This document shows positions 1 through 5,124 of a stretch of 5,414 nucleotides of DNA, piece after piece. The notes beneath the pieces were generated by a model. That model had not been told where the DNA came from. It ran no database searches and saw only the letters and a program-made list of their open reading frames with translations. The DNA is from JAKPNF01 sp031556275 (GTDB lineage Bacteria > Verrucomicrobiota > Verrucomicrobiia > Opitutales > JAKPNF01): positions 1 through 5,414 of the forward strand of contig JAVBTG010000142.1 of assembly GCA_031556275.1 (NCBI GenBank), given 5' to 3'. Position 1 is the first letter of the stretch. The number at the start of each line of letters is the position of its first letter. A program made the position numbers and the translations under genes.

Positions 1-1
1 G

Positions 2-1975
2 CTAACCCTTACGGTTGCGCCGGTCGCGCAACGCCGCCGCAACGACGGCACACGCCAAAAGCGCCGCGGCAAACCCGGGTTCGGGAATGGCGGCGATGTC
101 CAAATACAACTTCCCCTCCCCCCCGTCCCAGCGGGTGGCGACGGTGTACAGGGTGTCGTCGTAACCGGAGATGCTCCAGTTCTCGGCGATGTTGAAATCG
201 GTCAGGCAGATGCTGACGGGGGACATGCCGACGGTCAGCCCGCTGAGCTCGATGAGAAAGGCGTTGTTGCCGGAAATATTACCAAACCCGGCCAAGAAAA
301 TCGGGGCGGCGGAACCGCCCAGCGAGGCGTCGATGTCAAAGCGCAGCGTCGCGTTCTCCATATAAAAGGCTTGTGCCGACACGCGCGCGGCGTTGGAAAC
401 AACCAGCAGGGTGTTTGCCTTGTCGGTGGGCGTGTTTCCCAAAAAGATGCTATTCCCGACGGATGCGCTGCCGCCTTGGAAGAAAAACGTCTCCGCGCCG
501 CCAAGGCCGCCCAAGGTAAGATTGCCCGACACCGACAGCGCGCCGCCGGCCACCGTCAGGGTTGCCGTGTCCGCCGAATTCACCACAAGCTCCCCGGCAA
601 AGCTCGCCGTGCCGCCGAGCACATGCAAGGAGGCCTTCCCGCCCCATCCGATATAAGAAGTGTACGCCCCCAGCACCAGCAAAGTGCCCCCGTTGAGCTT
701 CAGCGCGGCGTCATCGCCGACACCAAGCCCCATCTGCACGTGGTCGCGCACTTGCACCGTCGCGTTTTCAAGATGCAGGGAGGAGGTGCCGTTATTTATC
801 GACATACCCCCGCTCACCGTCATCGCGCCGCCGCTGACGGTCAGCGCCCCCGTTTGGACGGAAAAACCGCCTATGGTCGTGCGCGTGTTTTGCAGCACCA
901 TCTGCGCGCCGATATTGCTTCCCGTCATCATAACGCCGCCCGTCGCGCTCAGGGTGCCATTGGAGACGGCCAACGCCCCGCCGTCGTAGAATACGAGGGA
1001 TCCTGTCTCCAGCTGCCCGCCGCTGAGGTGCAGCGTGCCCTCTATAGCAACAGAATTTTGCGCCGACAGCGACGCGCCGGAAAACGTCACCGACGCCCCG
1101 GCCAGAAAACTGGCGTTGTCCGCACGCATCGTGTGGTTTTCCACAAACAACGCGCCGTCGCCGGCCGAGGCGCCACGGACCAAAAGGCTTTGGATGGCGC
1201 TGACGCCGCCGCTGATATGCATTTGCCCCGCCGCGTCGGTGTCGCCCACGTTGAGATTCGTGACGCTGAGCGTGCCGGCGGACAAGGTCGCCCCCAACGA
1301 CGGCCCCGTGCCATAGACATTGAGATCGTAGGCCGACACCGCCGCCCCGTTCATCCGCAGCGAGCTCATGCTGTTCACCGTAATGCCCTCCTGCGCCGAC
1401 AGCGTGCCGCCGCTGAGCGTGGCCGCCCCGCTGCCCGAGTACCCCACCGTTAAACCACCGACGAGCGTAACTGTTCCCCCCGTCATTTCAAACCGACCGG
1501 AGGCACCCGAGTTATAGCCCAAGGCAAGGTTGAACGCGGTGACCTGCCCGCCCGAAATATAAACCGAACCCGCGCCCTGCCCCCCCGCGATCAAAGCGTG
1601 GGATAGGCTCAGCGCGCCATTGGCCACCGTCAATGTGCCCGTCCCCGAAGTCATTTCGCCCAAGTGAACGGTTTGGCCGGAAAGCGTGCCGCTGTTGATT
1701 TGTAGCGAGCCGGTGCCCGCGTAGCCGACAAGCGTGTAATCGTTCGCCGTCAGCCAGACGCCGCTGAGCGTCAGCGCGCCGGTGGCATTGCCACTGTTGC
1801 CCATAAGCAGCCAACCGTCCACCGTCCAGCTCGTCGTCGTCGCGCTGCCGGGCACGGGGCTGGTGTCGCCCGACCAGCTGACGGTGTTTTGCGCGTGCAA
1901 CGCGCACGCGGCCAATAGCGCCAGCGCGCCGCTCGCAAGCAAGGACGCGCGTTTGGGAGAATAAGACAGGGGCAT
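2..1975 (-). CDS. Exported beta-helix repeat protein with PEP-CTERM sorting signal
   Basis: Predicted surface or secreted protein of 657 residues; its molecular function is unknown. Residues 1-28 form a signal peptide: a basic n-region (K8, R9), a hydrophobic core (12-26), and possible signal peptidase I sites after A25 (ACA) or A28 (LHA). L21-A22-A23-C24 also fits a lipobox, so lipidation is possible. Residues about 64-553 are roughly 21 degenerate repeats of 19-26 residues with the pattern G-x-L-x-(V/L)-S-G-G-x-(L/V)-S followed by a glycine-rich turn, typical of autotransporter-associated beta-strand repeats that fold as a right-handed beta-helix. No outer-membrane barrel follows. Instead the C-terminus has P631-E632-P633, a hydrophobic segment (635-649) and a basic end (RDRRNRK, 650-656), the PEP-CTERM signal processed by exosortases. 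I chose the ATG at 1975 because the signal peptide begins there; a GTG at 2014 in frame would add 13 residues and lie very close to the predicted transcription start. The stop is TAG at 2-4, so the gene is complete. It forms its own transcription unit behind the promoter at 2031-2060. Confidence 0.87.
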   Translation of the reverse strand: MPLSYSPKRASLLASGALALLAACALHAQNTVSWSGDTSPVPGSATTTSWTVDGWLLMGNSGNATGALTLSGVWLTANDYTLVGYAGTGSLQINSGTLSGQTVHLGEMTSGTGTLTVANGALSLSHALIAGGQGAGSVYISGGQVTAFNLALGYNSGASGRFEMTGGTVTLVGGLTVGYSGSGAATLSGGTLSAQEGITVNSMSSLRMNGAAVSAYDLNVYGTGPSLGATLSAGTLSVTNLNVGDTDAAGQMHISGGVSAIQSLLVRGASAGDGALFVENHTMRADNASFLAGASVTFSGASLSAQNSVAIEGTLHLSGGQLETGSLVFYDGGALAVSNGTLSATGGVMMTGSNIGAQMVLQNTRTTIGGFSVQTGALTVSGGAMTVSGGMSINNGTSSLHLENATVQVRDHVQMGLGVGDDAALKLNGGTLLVLGAYTSYIGWGGKASLHVLGGTASFAGELVVNSADTATLTVAGGALSVSGNLTLGGLGGAETFFFQGGSASVGNSIFLGNTPTDKANTLLVVSNAARVSAQAFYMENATLRFDIDASLGGSAAPIFLAGFGNISGNNAFLIELSGLTVGMSPVSICLTDFNIAENWSISGYDDTLYTVATRWDGGEGKLYLDIAAIPEPGFAAALLACAVVAAALRDRRNRKG

Positions 1976-2030
1976 TTTTCGGGGGAGATAAAAAATAACC
2001 AAACAACAAAACACACCGTTGATACGTGTG

Positions 2031-2060
2031 ATTATAGCTTTTATTTTTGTAAAAAAGCAA
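2031..2060 (-). promoter_or_regulatory. Sigma-70-type promoter for the PEP-CTERM protein gene
   Basis: Reading the minus strand, a perfect TATAAT -10 box lies at 2036-2031. A weaker -35 box, TTGCTT (three of six consensus bases), lies at 2060-2055 with an 18-base spacer. The surroundings are very AT-rich in an otherwise GC-rich window, as expected for a strong promoter. Transcription would begin near 2024-2025, giving a leader of about 50 bases before the ATG at 1975. The leader has no Shine-Dalgarno sequence; it reads TATCTCCCCCGAAAA just before the start. Seen directly: the boxes. Inferred: their use. Confidence 0.6.
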
Positions 2061-2181
2061 TGAGGGATAACCGTGGTTTACATTTTTTAAACATATCTGC
2101 GGCTGAGTCTTTTAAAAAAACCGGCCAGCGCCACCCCGCTAGGCGGAAGCGATTTTGCTCCAAGGCAAAGAGGGCGGCGGA

Positions 2182-2213
2182 CGGCGCGAACCATTGGGTT
2201 GCGCCGATCGGCG
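2182..2213. repeat. Intergenic inverted repeats (hairpin plus overlapping palindrome)
   Basis: Two overlapping inverted repeats lie in the 285-base gap (1976-2260) between the terminator of the ribosomal cluster and the surface-protein gene. CGGCGC-g-AACC (2182-2192) pairs with GGTTGCGCCG (2197-2206) around an ATTG loop, giving ten pairs with one bulged G at 2188. CGCCGATCGGCG (2202-2213) is a perfect 12-base palindrome that shares bases with the right arm, so the two folds exclude each other. There is no T tract, so this is not a standard terminator. The rest of the gap is a GC-rich right part without a convincing gene and an AT-rich left part holding the promoter. It could be a dispersed extragenic repeat or a protein-binding site; neither can be decided here. 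Confidence 0.5.
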
Positions 2214-2260
2214 GGCGACGACGCAACGGCGTATGGGAGGGAAAACGCCCCCGCCTAACC

Positions 2261-2295
2261 GCAAAAAAGCTCCGAGTATCCGGAGCTTTTTTTGC
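2261..2295 (-). terminator. Intrinsic terminator after rplI
   Basis: The GCTCCG arm (2269-2274) and CGGAGC arm (2281-2286) form a six-pair stem with a six-base loop. The stem is flanked by six A (2263-2268) and seven T (2287-2293) on the plus strand, and the outer GC pair can extend the helix further. Read leftward, the stem is followed by TTTTTT, the classic Rho-independent layout. It begins about 20 bases after the rplI stop codon. The symmetry makes it bidirectional in principle, but no plus-strand gene here needs it. It separates the ribosomal cluster from the surface-protein gene. Confidence 0.9.
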
Positions 2296-2315
2296 GGGAG
2301 ATGGGGTAGTTAGCC

Positions 2316-2885
2316 CTAGTCCTTTTTCGAGCGCTTCTTGCCGTCTTTCTTGCCGCCCTTGCGGCCTTTGCGGTCCTTGCGGTCGTCCATATCGTCGTCG
2401 TCATCCTCCACAACGGGCGCGGCCTCGATGATGGGGTTTTCGGAAACGACCTCGAAGGCGACTTCCACGGCCACGTCGGCGTGCAGCTTGACGTTGGCGG
2501 TGTGCTTGCCCAATTCCTTGACGGCGTGCAGGTGCAGCTTGCGCTTCTCCACCACAATGCCCTGCTCGGCCAGCTTTTCAATGACATCCCCGGCGTTGAT
2601 CGAGCCGAACATCTTGCCGCCCTCGCCCGTCTTGACCGCGAACACAAGGGCCACGCCCTCGAGCTTCTTGGCCAGATCCTTCGCGCCGTCGAGCTCCTTG
2701 GCCTCGCGCTCCACGCGGGCGCGGCGCAGCGAGTCGACGTACTTGCGGTTGGACTGGGTGATGGGCAACGCCATCTTGCGGGGCAACAGGTAGTTGCGGG
2801 CGTAGCCGCTCTTAACCTTCACCTCGTCGCCTTCGCCACCGAGGCCGTCAACGGGTTTCAAGAGCAAAATTTCTGTCGTAGCCAT
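2316..2885 (-). CDS. rplI: 50S ribosomal protein L9 with charged C-terminal extension
   Basis: L9 binds 23S rRNA at the base of the L1 stalk and helps keep the reading frame. The 189-residue product shows the family layout. The N-terminal rRNA-binding domain (1 to about 50) carries G14-L15-G16-G17-x-G19-D20 and the signature G27-YARNYLLP-R36. A charged connecting helix follows (about 50-78), then the C-terminal domain (about 79-150) with the F93-G94-S95 motif after K91-M92. Bacterial L9 is usually about 150 residues. Here residues 150-189 form an extra tail: an acidic run (E160 then five D, 161-165) followed by a Lys/Arg/Gly-rich end (169-189). It begins 36 bases after the ssb stop and is the last gene before the terminator at 2261-2295. 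The ATG at 2885 is not preceded by a Shine-Dalgarno sequence (ACACGCATT). No S18 gene lies between ssb and rplI, although it does in many bacteria. Confidence 0.96.
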   Translation of the reverse strand: MATTEILLLKPVDGLGGEGDEVKVKSGYARNYLLPRKMALPITQSNRKYVDSLRRARVEREAKELDGAKDLAKKLEGVALVFAVKTGEGGKMFGSINAGDVIEKLAEQGIVVEKRKLHLHAVKELGKHTANVKLHADVAVEVAFEVVSENPIIEAAPVVEDDDDDMDDRKDRKGRKGGKKDGKKRSKKD

Positions 2886-2921
2886 AATGCGTGTGTGTCA
2901 GATGTTTTTAGGGAAATATAA

Positions 2922-3377
2922 TCAGAAGGGAATGTCTTCGTCCATGCCGCCAGAGGGGGCCGAGGGGGCGGAGGAGCCGCCGCGCGGGGCGCGGGGCGGG
3001 GGCGTGCCGTCGTCGGGCGTGTAGCCGCCTTCGGCGGAGTCGCCGCGGCCGCCCACAAACGAGAAGGTGTCCACCACCACCAGCAGCTTGGTACGCTTTT
3101 CGCCGGTGTTCTTGTCGTCCCACTTGTCCTGCTTCAAACGGCCCTCGACCAGAATCGGGCGGCCCTTTTGGCAGTATTTGGAAATCGTCTCCGCCGTGCG
3201 GCCCCACGCGTCGCAATCGATGAAGGCGGTCTCCTCCTTCAGCGCGCCGTCCTGCCCCTTGAAGGAGCGCGAGCACGCGATCGTGAAACGGCAAACGCTG
3301 CTGCCGGAGGGGGTGGCGCGCAACTCGGGGTCGCGGGTCAGGTTGCCCATCAGGATGACTTTGTTGAAAGAGGCCAT
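2922..3377 (-). CDS. ssb: Single-stranded DNA-binding protein SSB
   Basis: SSB coats single-stranded DNA during replication, repair and recombination, and recruits partner proteins through its acidic tip. The 151-residue product has an N-terminal OB-fold (about 1-108) starting MASFNKVILMGNL-TRDPELR, a form common in SSBs. Conserved aromatics include F31, F52, W59, Y68, W86 and F105. A disordered Gly/Pro/Ser-rich linker (109-144) follows, and the protein ends in M145-DEDIPF-151, close to the canonical DDDIPF interaction tip. Length and layout are normal for a homotetrameric bacterial SSB. It lies 48 bases after rpsF and 36 before rplI, matching the conserved rpsF-ssb pairing. The ATG at 3377 aligns with usual SSB starts, and the leader (CGACACGCAAACGCC) contains no Shine-Dalgarno sequence. 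No independent promoter was recognised in the 48-base gap, so co-transcription with rpsF is likely. Confidence 0.97.
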   Translation of the reverse strand: MASFNKVILMGNLTRDPELRATPSGSSVCRFTIACSRSFKGQDGALKEETAFIDCDAWGRTAETISKYCQKGRPILVEGRLKQDKWDDKNTGEKRTKLLVVVDTFSFVGGRGDSAEGGYTPDDGTPPPRAPRGGSSAPSAPSGGMDEDIPF

Positions 3378-3425
3378 GGCGTTTGCGTGTCGAGGGTTAG
3401 CGGGGACGATTCGGGTGCCGCCTTG

Positions 3426-3722
3426 TTAGGCGTTCTGCACCAAAATGCGGTTGATCGTCTTGTCCAAGCGGAGCTTTTCGCGCAAGGTGGCGGCCACGGA
3501 AGCCGCGCCCTTGTAGGTGATCTGCACGAACGTGCCGCTGGGAAAGCGGCGGTCGGCCACGCGCACAAAGCTCTTGGTGCCCAAGTTGTTGACATTCACC
3601 ACCTCGGCCTGCGCCGCGGTGAGGATCTCGCTCAGCTTGGTGATGATGGTGTCCACGGGCTGCTCGTACCCGCGGGTGTCGAGCAAGAATGTGGCCTTGT
3701 AGGTGTTGATGGAGTCGCTCAT
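3426..3722 (-). CDS. rpsF: 30S ribosomal protein S6
   Basis: S6 binds 16S rRNA in the central domain of the small subunit as a heterodimer with S18. The 98-residue product has the S6 beta-alpha-beta-beta-alpha-beta plan. The opening strand Y8-KATFLLD carries the conserved aromatic near the N-terminus. A helix (about 20-38) is followed by the V41-VNVNNLGTKSF stretch, where the usual E-x-W-G-x-(R/K) segment is replaced by N-x-L-G-T-K. A second helix (about 74-86) leads into a closing strand (I91-NRILVQN). Length is typical (95-100) and there is no acidic tail. The start is four bases past the pth stop, so translational coupling is likely; the leader AAATTTAATCGC offers no Shine-Dalgarno sequence. 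The neighbour downstream is ssb, the classical partner gene. The family call is secure from context plus fold pattern, though the sequence is fairly divergent. Confidence 0.93.
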   Translation of the reverse strand: MSDSINTYKATFLLDTRGYEQPVDTIITKLSEILTAAQAEVVNVNNLGTKSFVRVADRRFPSGTFVQITYKGAASVAATLREKLRLDKTINRILVQNA

Positions 3723-3726
3723 GCGA

Positions 3727-4314
3727 TTAAATTTCGGAAGGGTTCGCGGAATTGAGGTGGTTCATCGCCTTTTGCGCCCCCTCGGCGGCCAGATATTTCA
3801 GGCCGTCGACAAGCGCGTCCAGACGGGGTTGCAGCACGGCGGTCTCCGCGGGGGACCACCGACCAAGCACAAAGTCTTTCAGATCCATCGAGGGATGGGG
3901 CTTTTTCCCGATCCCGACACGGTAACGGACGAAGGATTCCCCCAAATGCGCGATGACGCTCGTCAGGCCGTTGTGGCCACCGTCGCTGCCGCGCTCGCTG
4001 ACTTTCACGCGGGCCAGCTCCAGATTGATGTCGTCGTGCACCACGGCGAAATTCTGGGGCTGCCATTTGTAAAAACGGGCGATGGCGCCGAGGCTGCGGC
4101 CGCTTTCGTTCATGTACGTCAGCGGTTTTTCCAAGAGCACGTAGCGCCCCTCGAGGCGCGCGCGCGCCGTGTCGGCGAGGAAATTCCTGTCCTGCTTCCA
4201 TGCCGCGCCCCATGCCTCGGCTAGGCGATCCACGAGGATCCAGCCGATGTTGTGGCGCGTCAGCCGGTATTCCGGACCGGGGTTTCCCAATCCTGCGATA
4301 CCGGCGATGGACAT
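3727..4314 (-). CDS. pth: Peptidyl-tRNA hydrolase
   Basis: Pth cleaves the ester bond of peptidyl-tRNA released from stalled ribosomes, recycling tRNA; it is normally essential and cytosolic. The 195-residue product has the usual length. All catalytic and substrate-binding positions known from the E. coli enzyme are visible: N11 in G8-LGNPG, the catalytic H21 in TRHNIG, N69 in KPLTYMNESG, D94 in V92-HDD, and N115 in GSDGGHNG. The C-terminal lid helices follow (about 150-185). The start at 4314 gives the standard short lead before GLGNPG; the preceding TTTGAGAC is at best a weak ribosome site. It sits 51 bases after rplY, a pairing found in many bacteria, and four bases before rpsF. The hairpin at 4330-4353 lies 15 bases ahead of the start codon and could lower or tune its expression. 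Confidence 0.97.
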   Translation of the reverse strand: MSIAGIAGLGNPGPEYRLTRHNIGWILVDRLAEAWGAAWKQDRNFLADTARARLEGRYVLLEKPLTYMNESGRSLGAIARFYKWQPQNFAVVHDDINLELARVKVSERGSDGGHNGLTSVIAHLGESFVRYRVGIGKKPHPSMDLKDFVLGRWSPAETAVLQPRLDALVDGLKYLAAEGAQKAMNHLNSANPSEI

Positions 4315-4329
4315 GTCTCAAAGAACAAT

Positions 4330-4353
4330 GGAAACGCCCCGAAGGCCGTTTCC
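4330..4353 (-). promoter_or_regulatory. UUCG-tetraloop hairpin between rplY and pth
   Basis: On the minus strand GGAAACG (4353-4347) pairs with CGTTTCC (4336-4330). After one G-G mismatch, CC pairs with GG around a TTCG loop, so the RNA would form the unusually stable C(UUCG)G tetraloop. It starts 12 bases past the rplY stop and ends 15 bases before the pth ATG. The bases after it (ATTGTTCTTT) are T-rich but interrupted, so it would be a weak terminator or attenuator, or a stabilised 3' end for the rplY message. Confidence 0.55.
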
Positions 4354-4365
4354 GGTAAAAACAAA

Positions 4366-5046
4366 TTACTTCTTGGCGGGGGCCGCTTTCGCGGCGGCGG
4401 CGGGAGCGGCGGCTCCGGCGGCGGGGGCTGCCGAGGCGGCACCGGCGGCGGGAGCGGCTGCCGCCTTCTCCTCCTCGGTTTCCTCCTCGGGCAGCGCGCA
4501 GGCGATCAGCACGCGGTTCGGGTCGCCTTGGAAGGTGACGCCTTCGACGGCGGGCAGATCCTTGACCTGAACGTTCTCGTTGGCGCGCAAGTTGGCGACG
4601 TCAACCACCAAAAATTCGGGCAGATCCTTGGGCAGGCAGCGAACCGTGACCTTGTGCGAGAGCACCTCGAGCATGCCGTTGTCGATCTTGACGCCCACGC
4701 AGTCGTCGACGCCGGTGACGCGCACGGGAATCTCGGCGCGCAGCTCCTCGTTGGCGAGGACTTCCTTGAAGTCGATGTGGACAAAGTGGTCCGTGCGCGG
4801 GTGGCGCTGGACGTCCTGAATCAGCGAAAGGGTCTGCTTGCCCTCGTCGTCCTTGATTTCGACCAAGGCGATCGAGGCGCCCTTGGCGCGCATGAGCATG
4901 CGGAACGAGCGTTCGTCGACCGCGAGGGAGCGGGAGCCGGATTTGCCGTAAATGACGGCGGGAACGGTGCCGACGCCGCGCAGACGGCGCGCGGGACCAC
5001 GGCCGGTCTGTTTGCGATTCGTGACGGAGAGTGTGAGTTGCTTCAT
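4366..5046 (-). CDS. rplY: 50S ribosomal protein L25, CTC/TL5 type
   Basis: L25/CTC binds 5S rRNA in the central protuberance of the large subunit; the longer CTC form has been linked to general stress in some bacteria. The 226-residue product has both domains. The N-terminal 5S-binding barrel (about 1-95) contains R17-GPARRLRGVGTVPAVIYGK and the signature DVQRHPRTDHFVHIDF (about 78-93). The C-terminal TL5 domain (about 96-190) ends near ACALPEEE. A low-complexity tail (about 196-226) of Ala, Pro and Gly with a repeated APAAGAA-like unit closes with KAAPAKK. I start at the ATG at 5046 because MKQLTLSVTNRK is the expected N-terminus; an in-frame start at 5127 would add 27 residues and overlap the previous gene. 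The leader CGCACTCTAGTT has no Shine-Dalgarno sequence. It is the first gene of the ribosomal cluster and lies 53 bases after the phosphotransferase. Confidence 0.96.
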   Translation of the reverse strand: MKQLTLSVTNRKQTGRGPARRLRGVGTVPAVIYGKSGSRSLAVDERSFRMLMRAKGASIALVEIKDDEGKQTLSLIQDVQRHPRTDHFVHIDFKEVLANEELRAEIPVRVTGVDDCVGVKIDNGMLEVLSHKVTVRCLPKDLPEFLVVDVANLRANENVQVKDLPAVEGVTFQGDPNRVLIACALPEEETEEEKAAAAPAAGAASAAPAAGAAAPAAAAKAAPAKK

Positions 5047-5096
5047 AACTAGAGTGCGGGCGCTGGGCCCTGCTTGGATACAAAGGGAAACTACCA

Positions 5097-5124
5097 ACTT
5101 TAGAGATTCCCCTGCCGATTGCAA
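5097..5124 (-). promoter_or_regulatory. Tentative promoter upstream of rplY
   Basis: On the minus strand TTGCAA (5124-5119) could be a -35 box and TAAAGT (5102-5097, four of six consensus bases) a -10 box, separated by 16 bases. Both overlap the end of the phosphotransferase gene. Transcription would start near 5090, giving a leader of about 44 bases to the rplY ATG. The match is weak; read-through from the upstream gene is an alternative. Confidence 0.25.

Noticed and set aside
1059..1420. Short repeated DNA words such as TGCGCCGACAGCG and GCCGCTGAGCGT inside the surface-protein gene
   Set aside because: They are codons for recurring repeat-unit residues (for example LSAQ, TLSG). Spacing is irregular, so they are not a CRISPR array or mobile repeat.
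371..1453. Long plus-strand open frame of 360 codons opposite the surface-protein gene
   Set aside because: It is antisense to a gene with signal peptide, repeats and sorting signal. Its product is rich in Arg, His, Gln and Ala with no domain, as expected of a shadow frame in GC-rich repetitive DNA.
2041..2226. Minus-strand 61-codon frame in the intergenic region
   Set aside because: It overlaps the promoter of the surface-protein gene, ends in the AT-rich island and shows no family resemblance. I treat the stretch as noncoding.
2060..2431. Plus-strand open frame crossing the intergenic region and the rplI end
   Set aside because: It runs through the terminator and into the L9 tail antisense, has no recognisable domain and no upstream initiation signal.
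2897..2921. AT-rich TATATT-like box between ssb and rplI as an internal promoter
   Set aside because: No acceptable -35 element lies at the right distance in the ssb 3' end, so there is not enough support to annotate it.
4252..5052. Plus-strand open frame of 266 codons opposite rplY and the pth start
   Set aside because: It covers clear L25 coding sequence in the other strand. Its glycine-rich start is the reverse of the alanine/proline tail codons.
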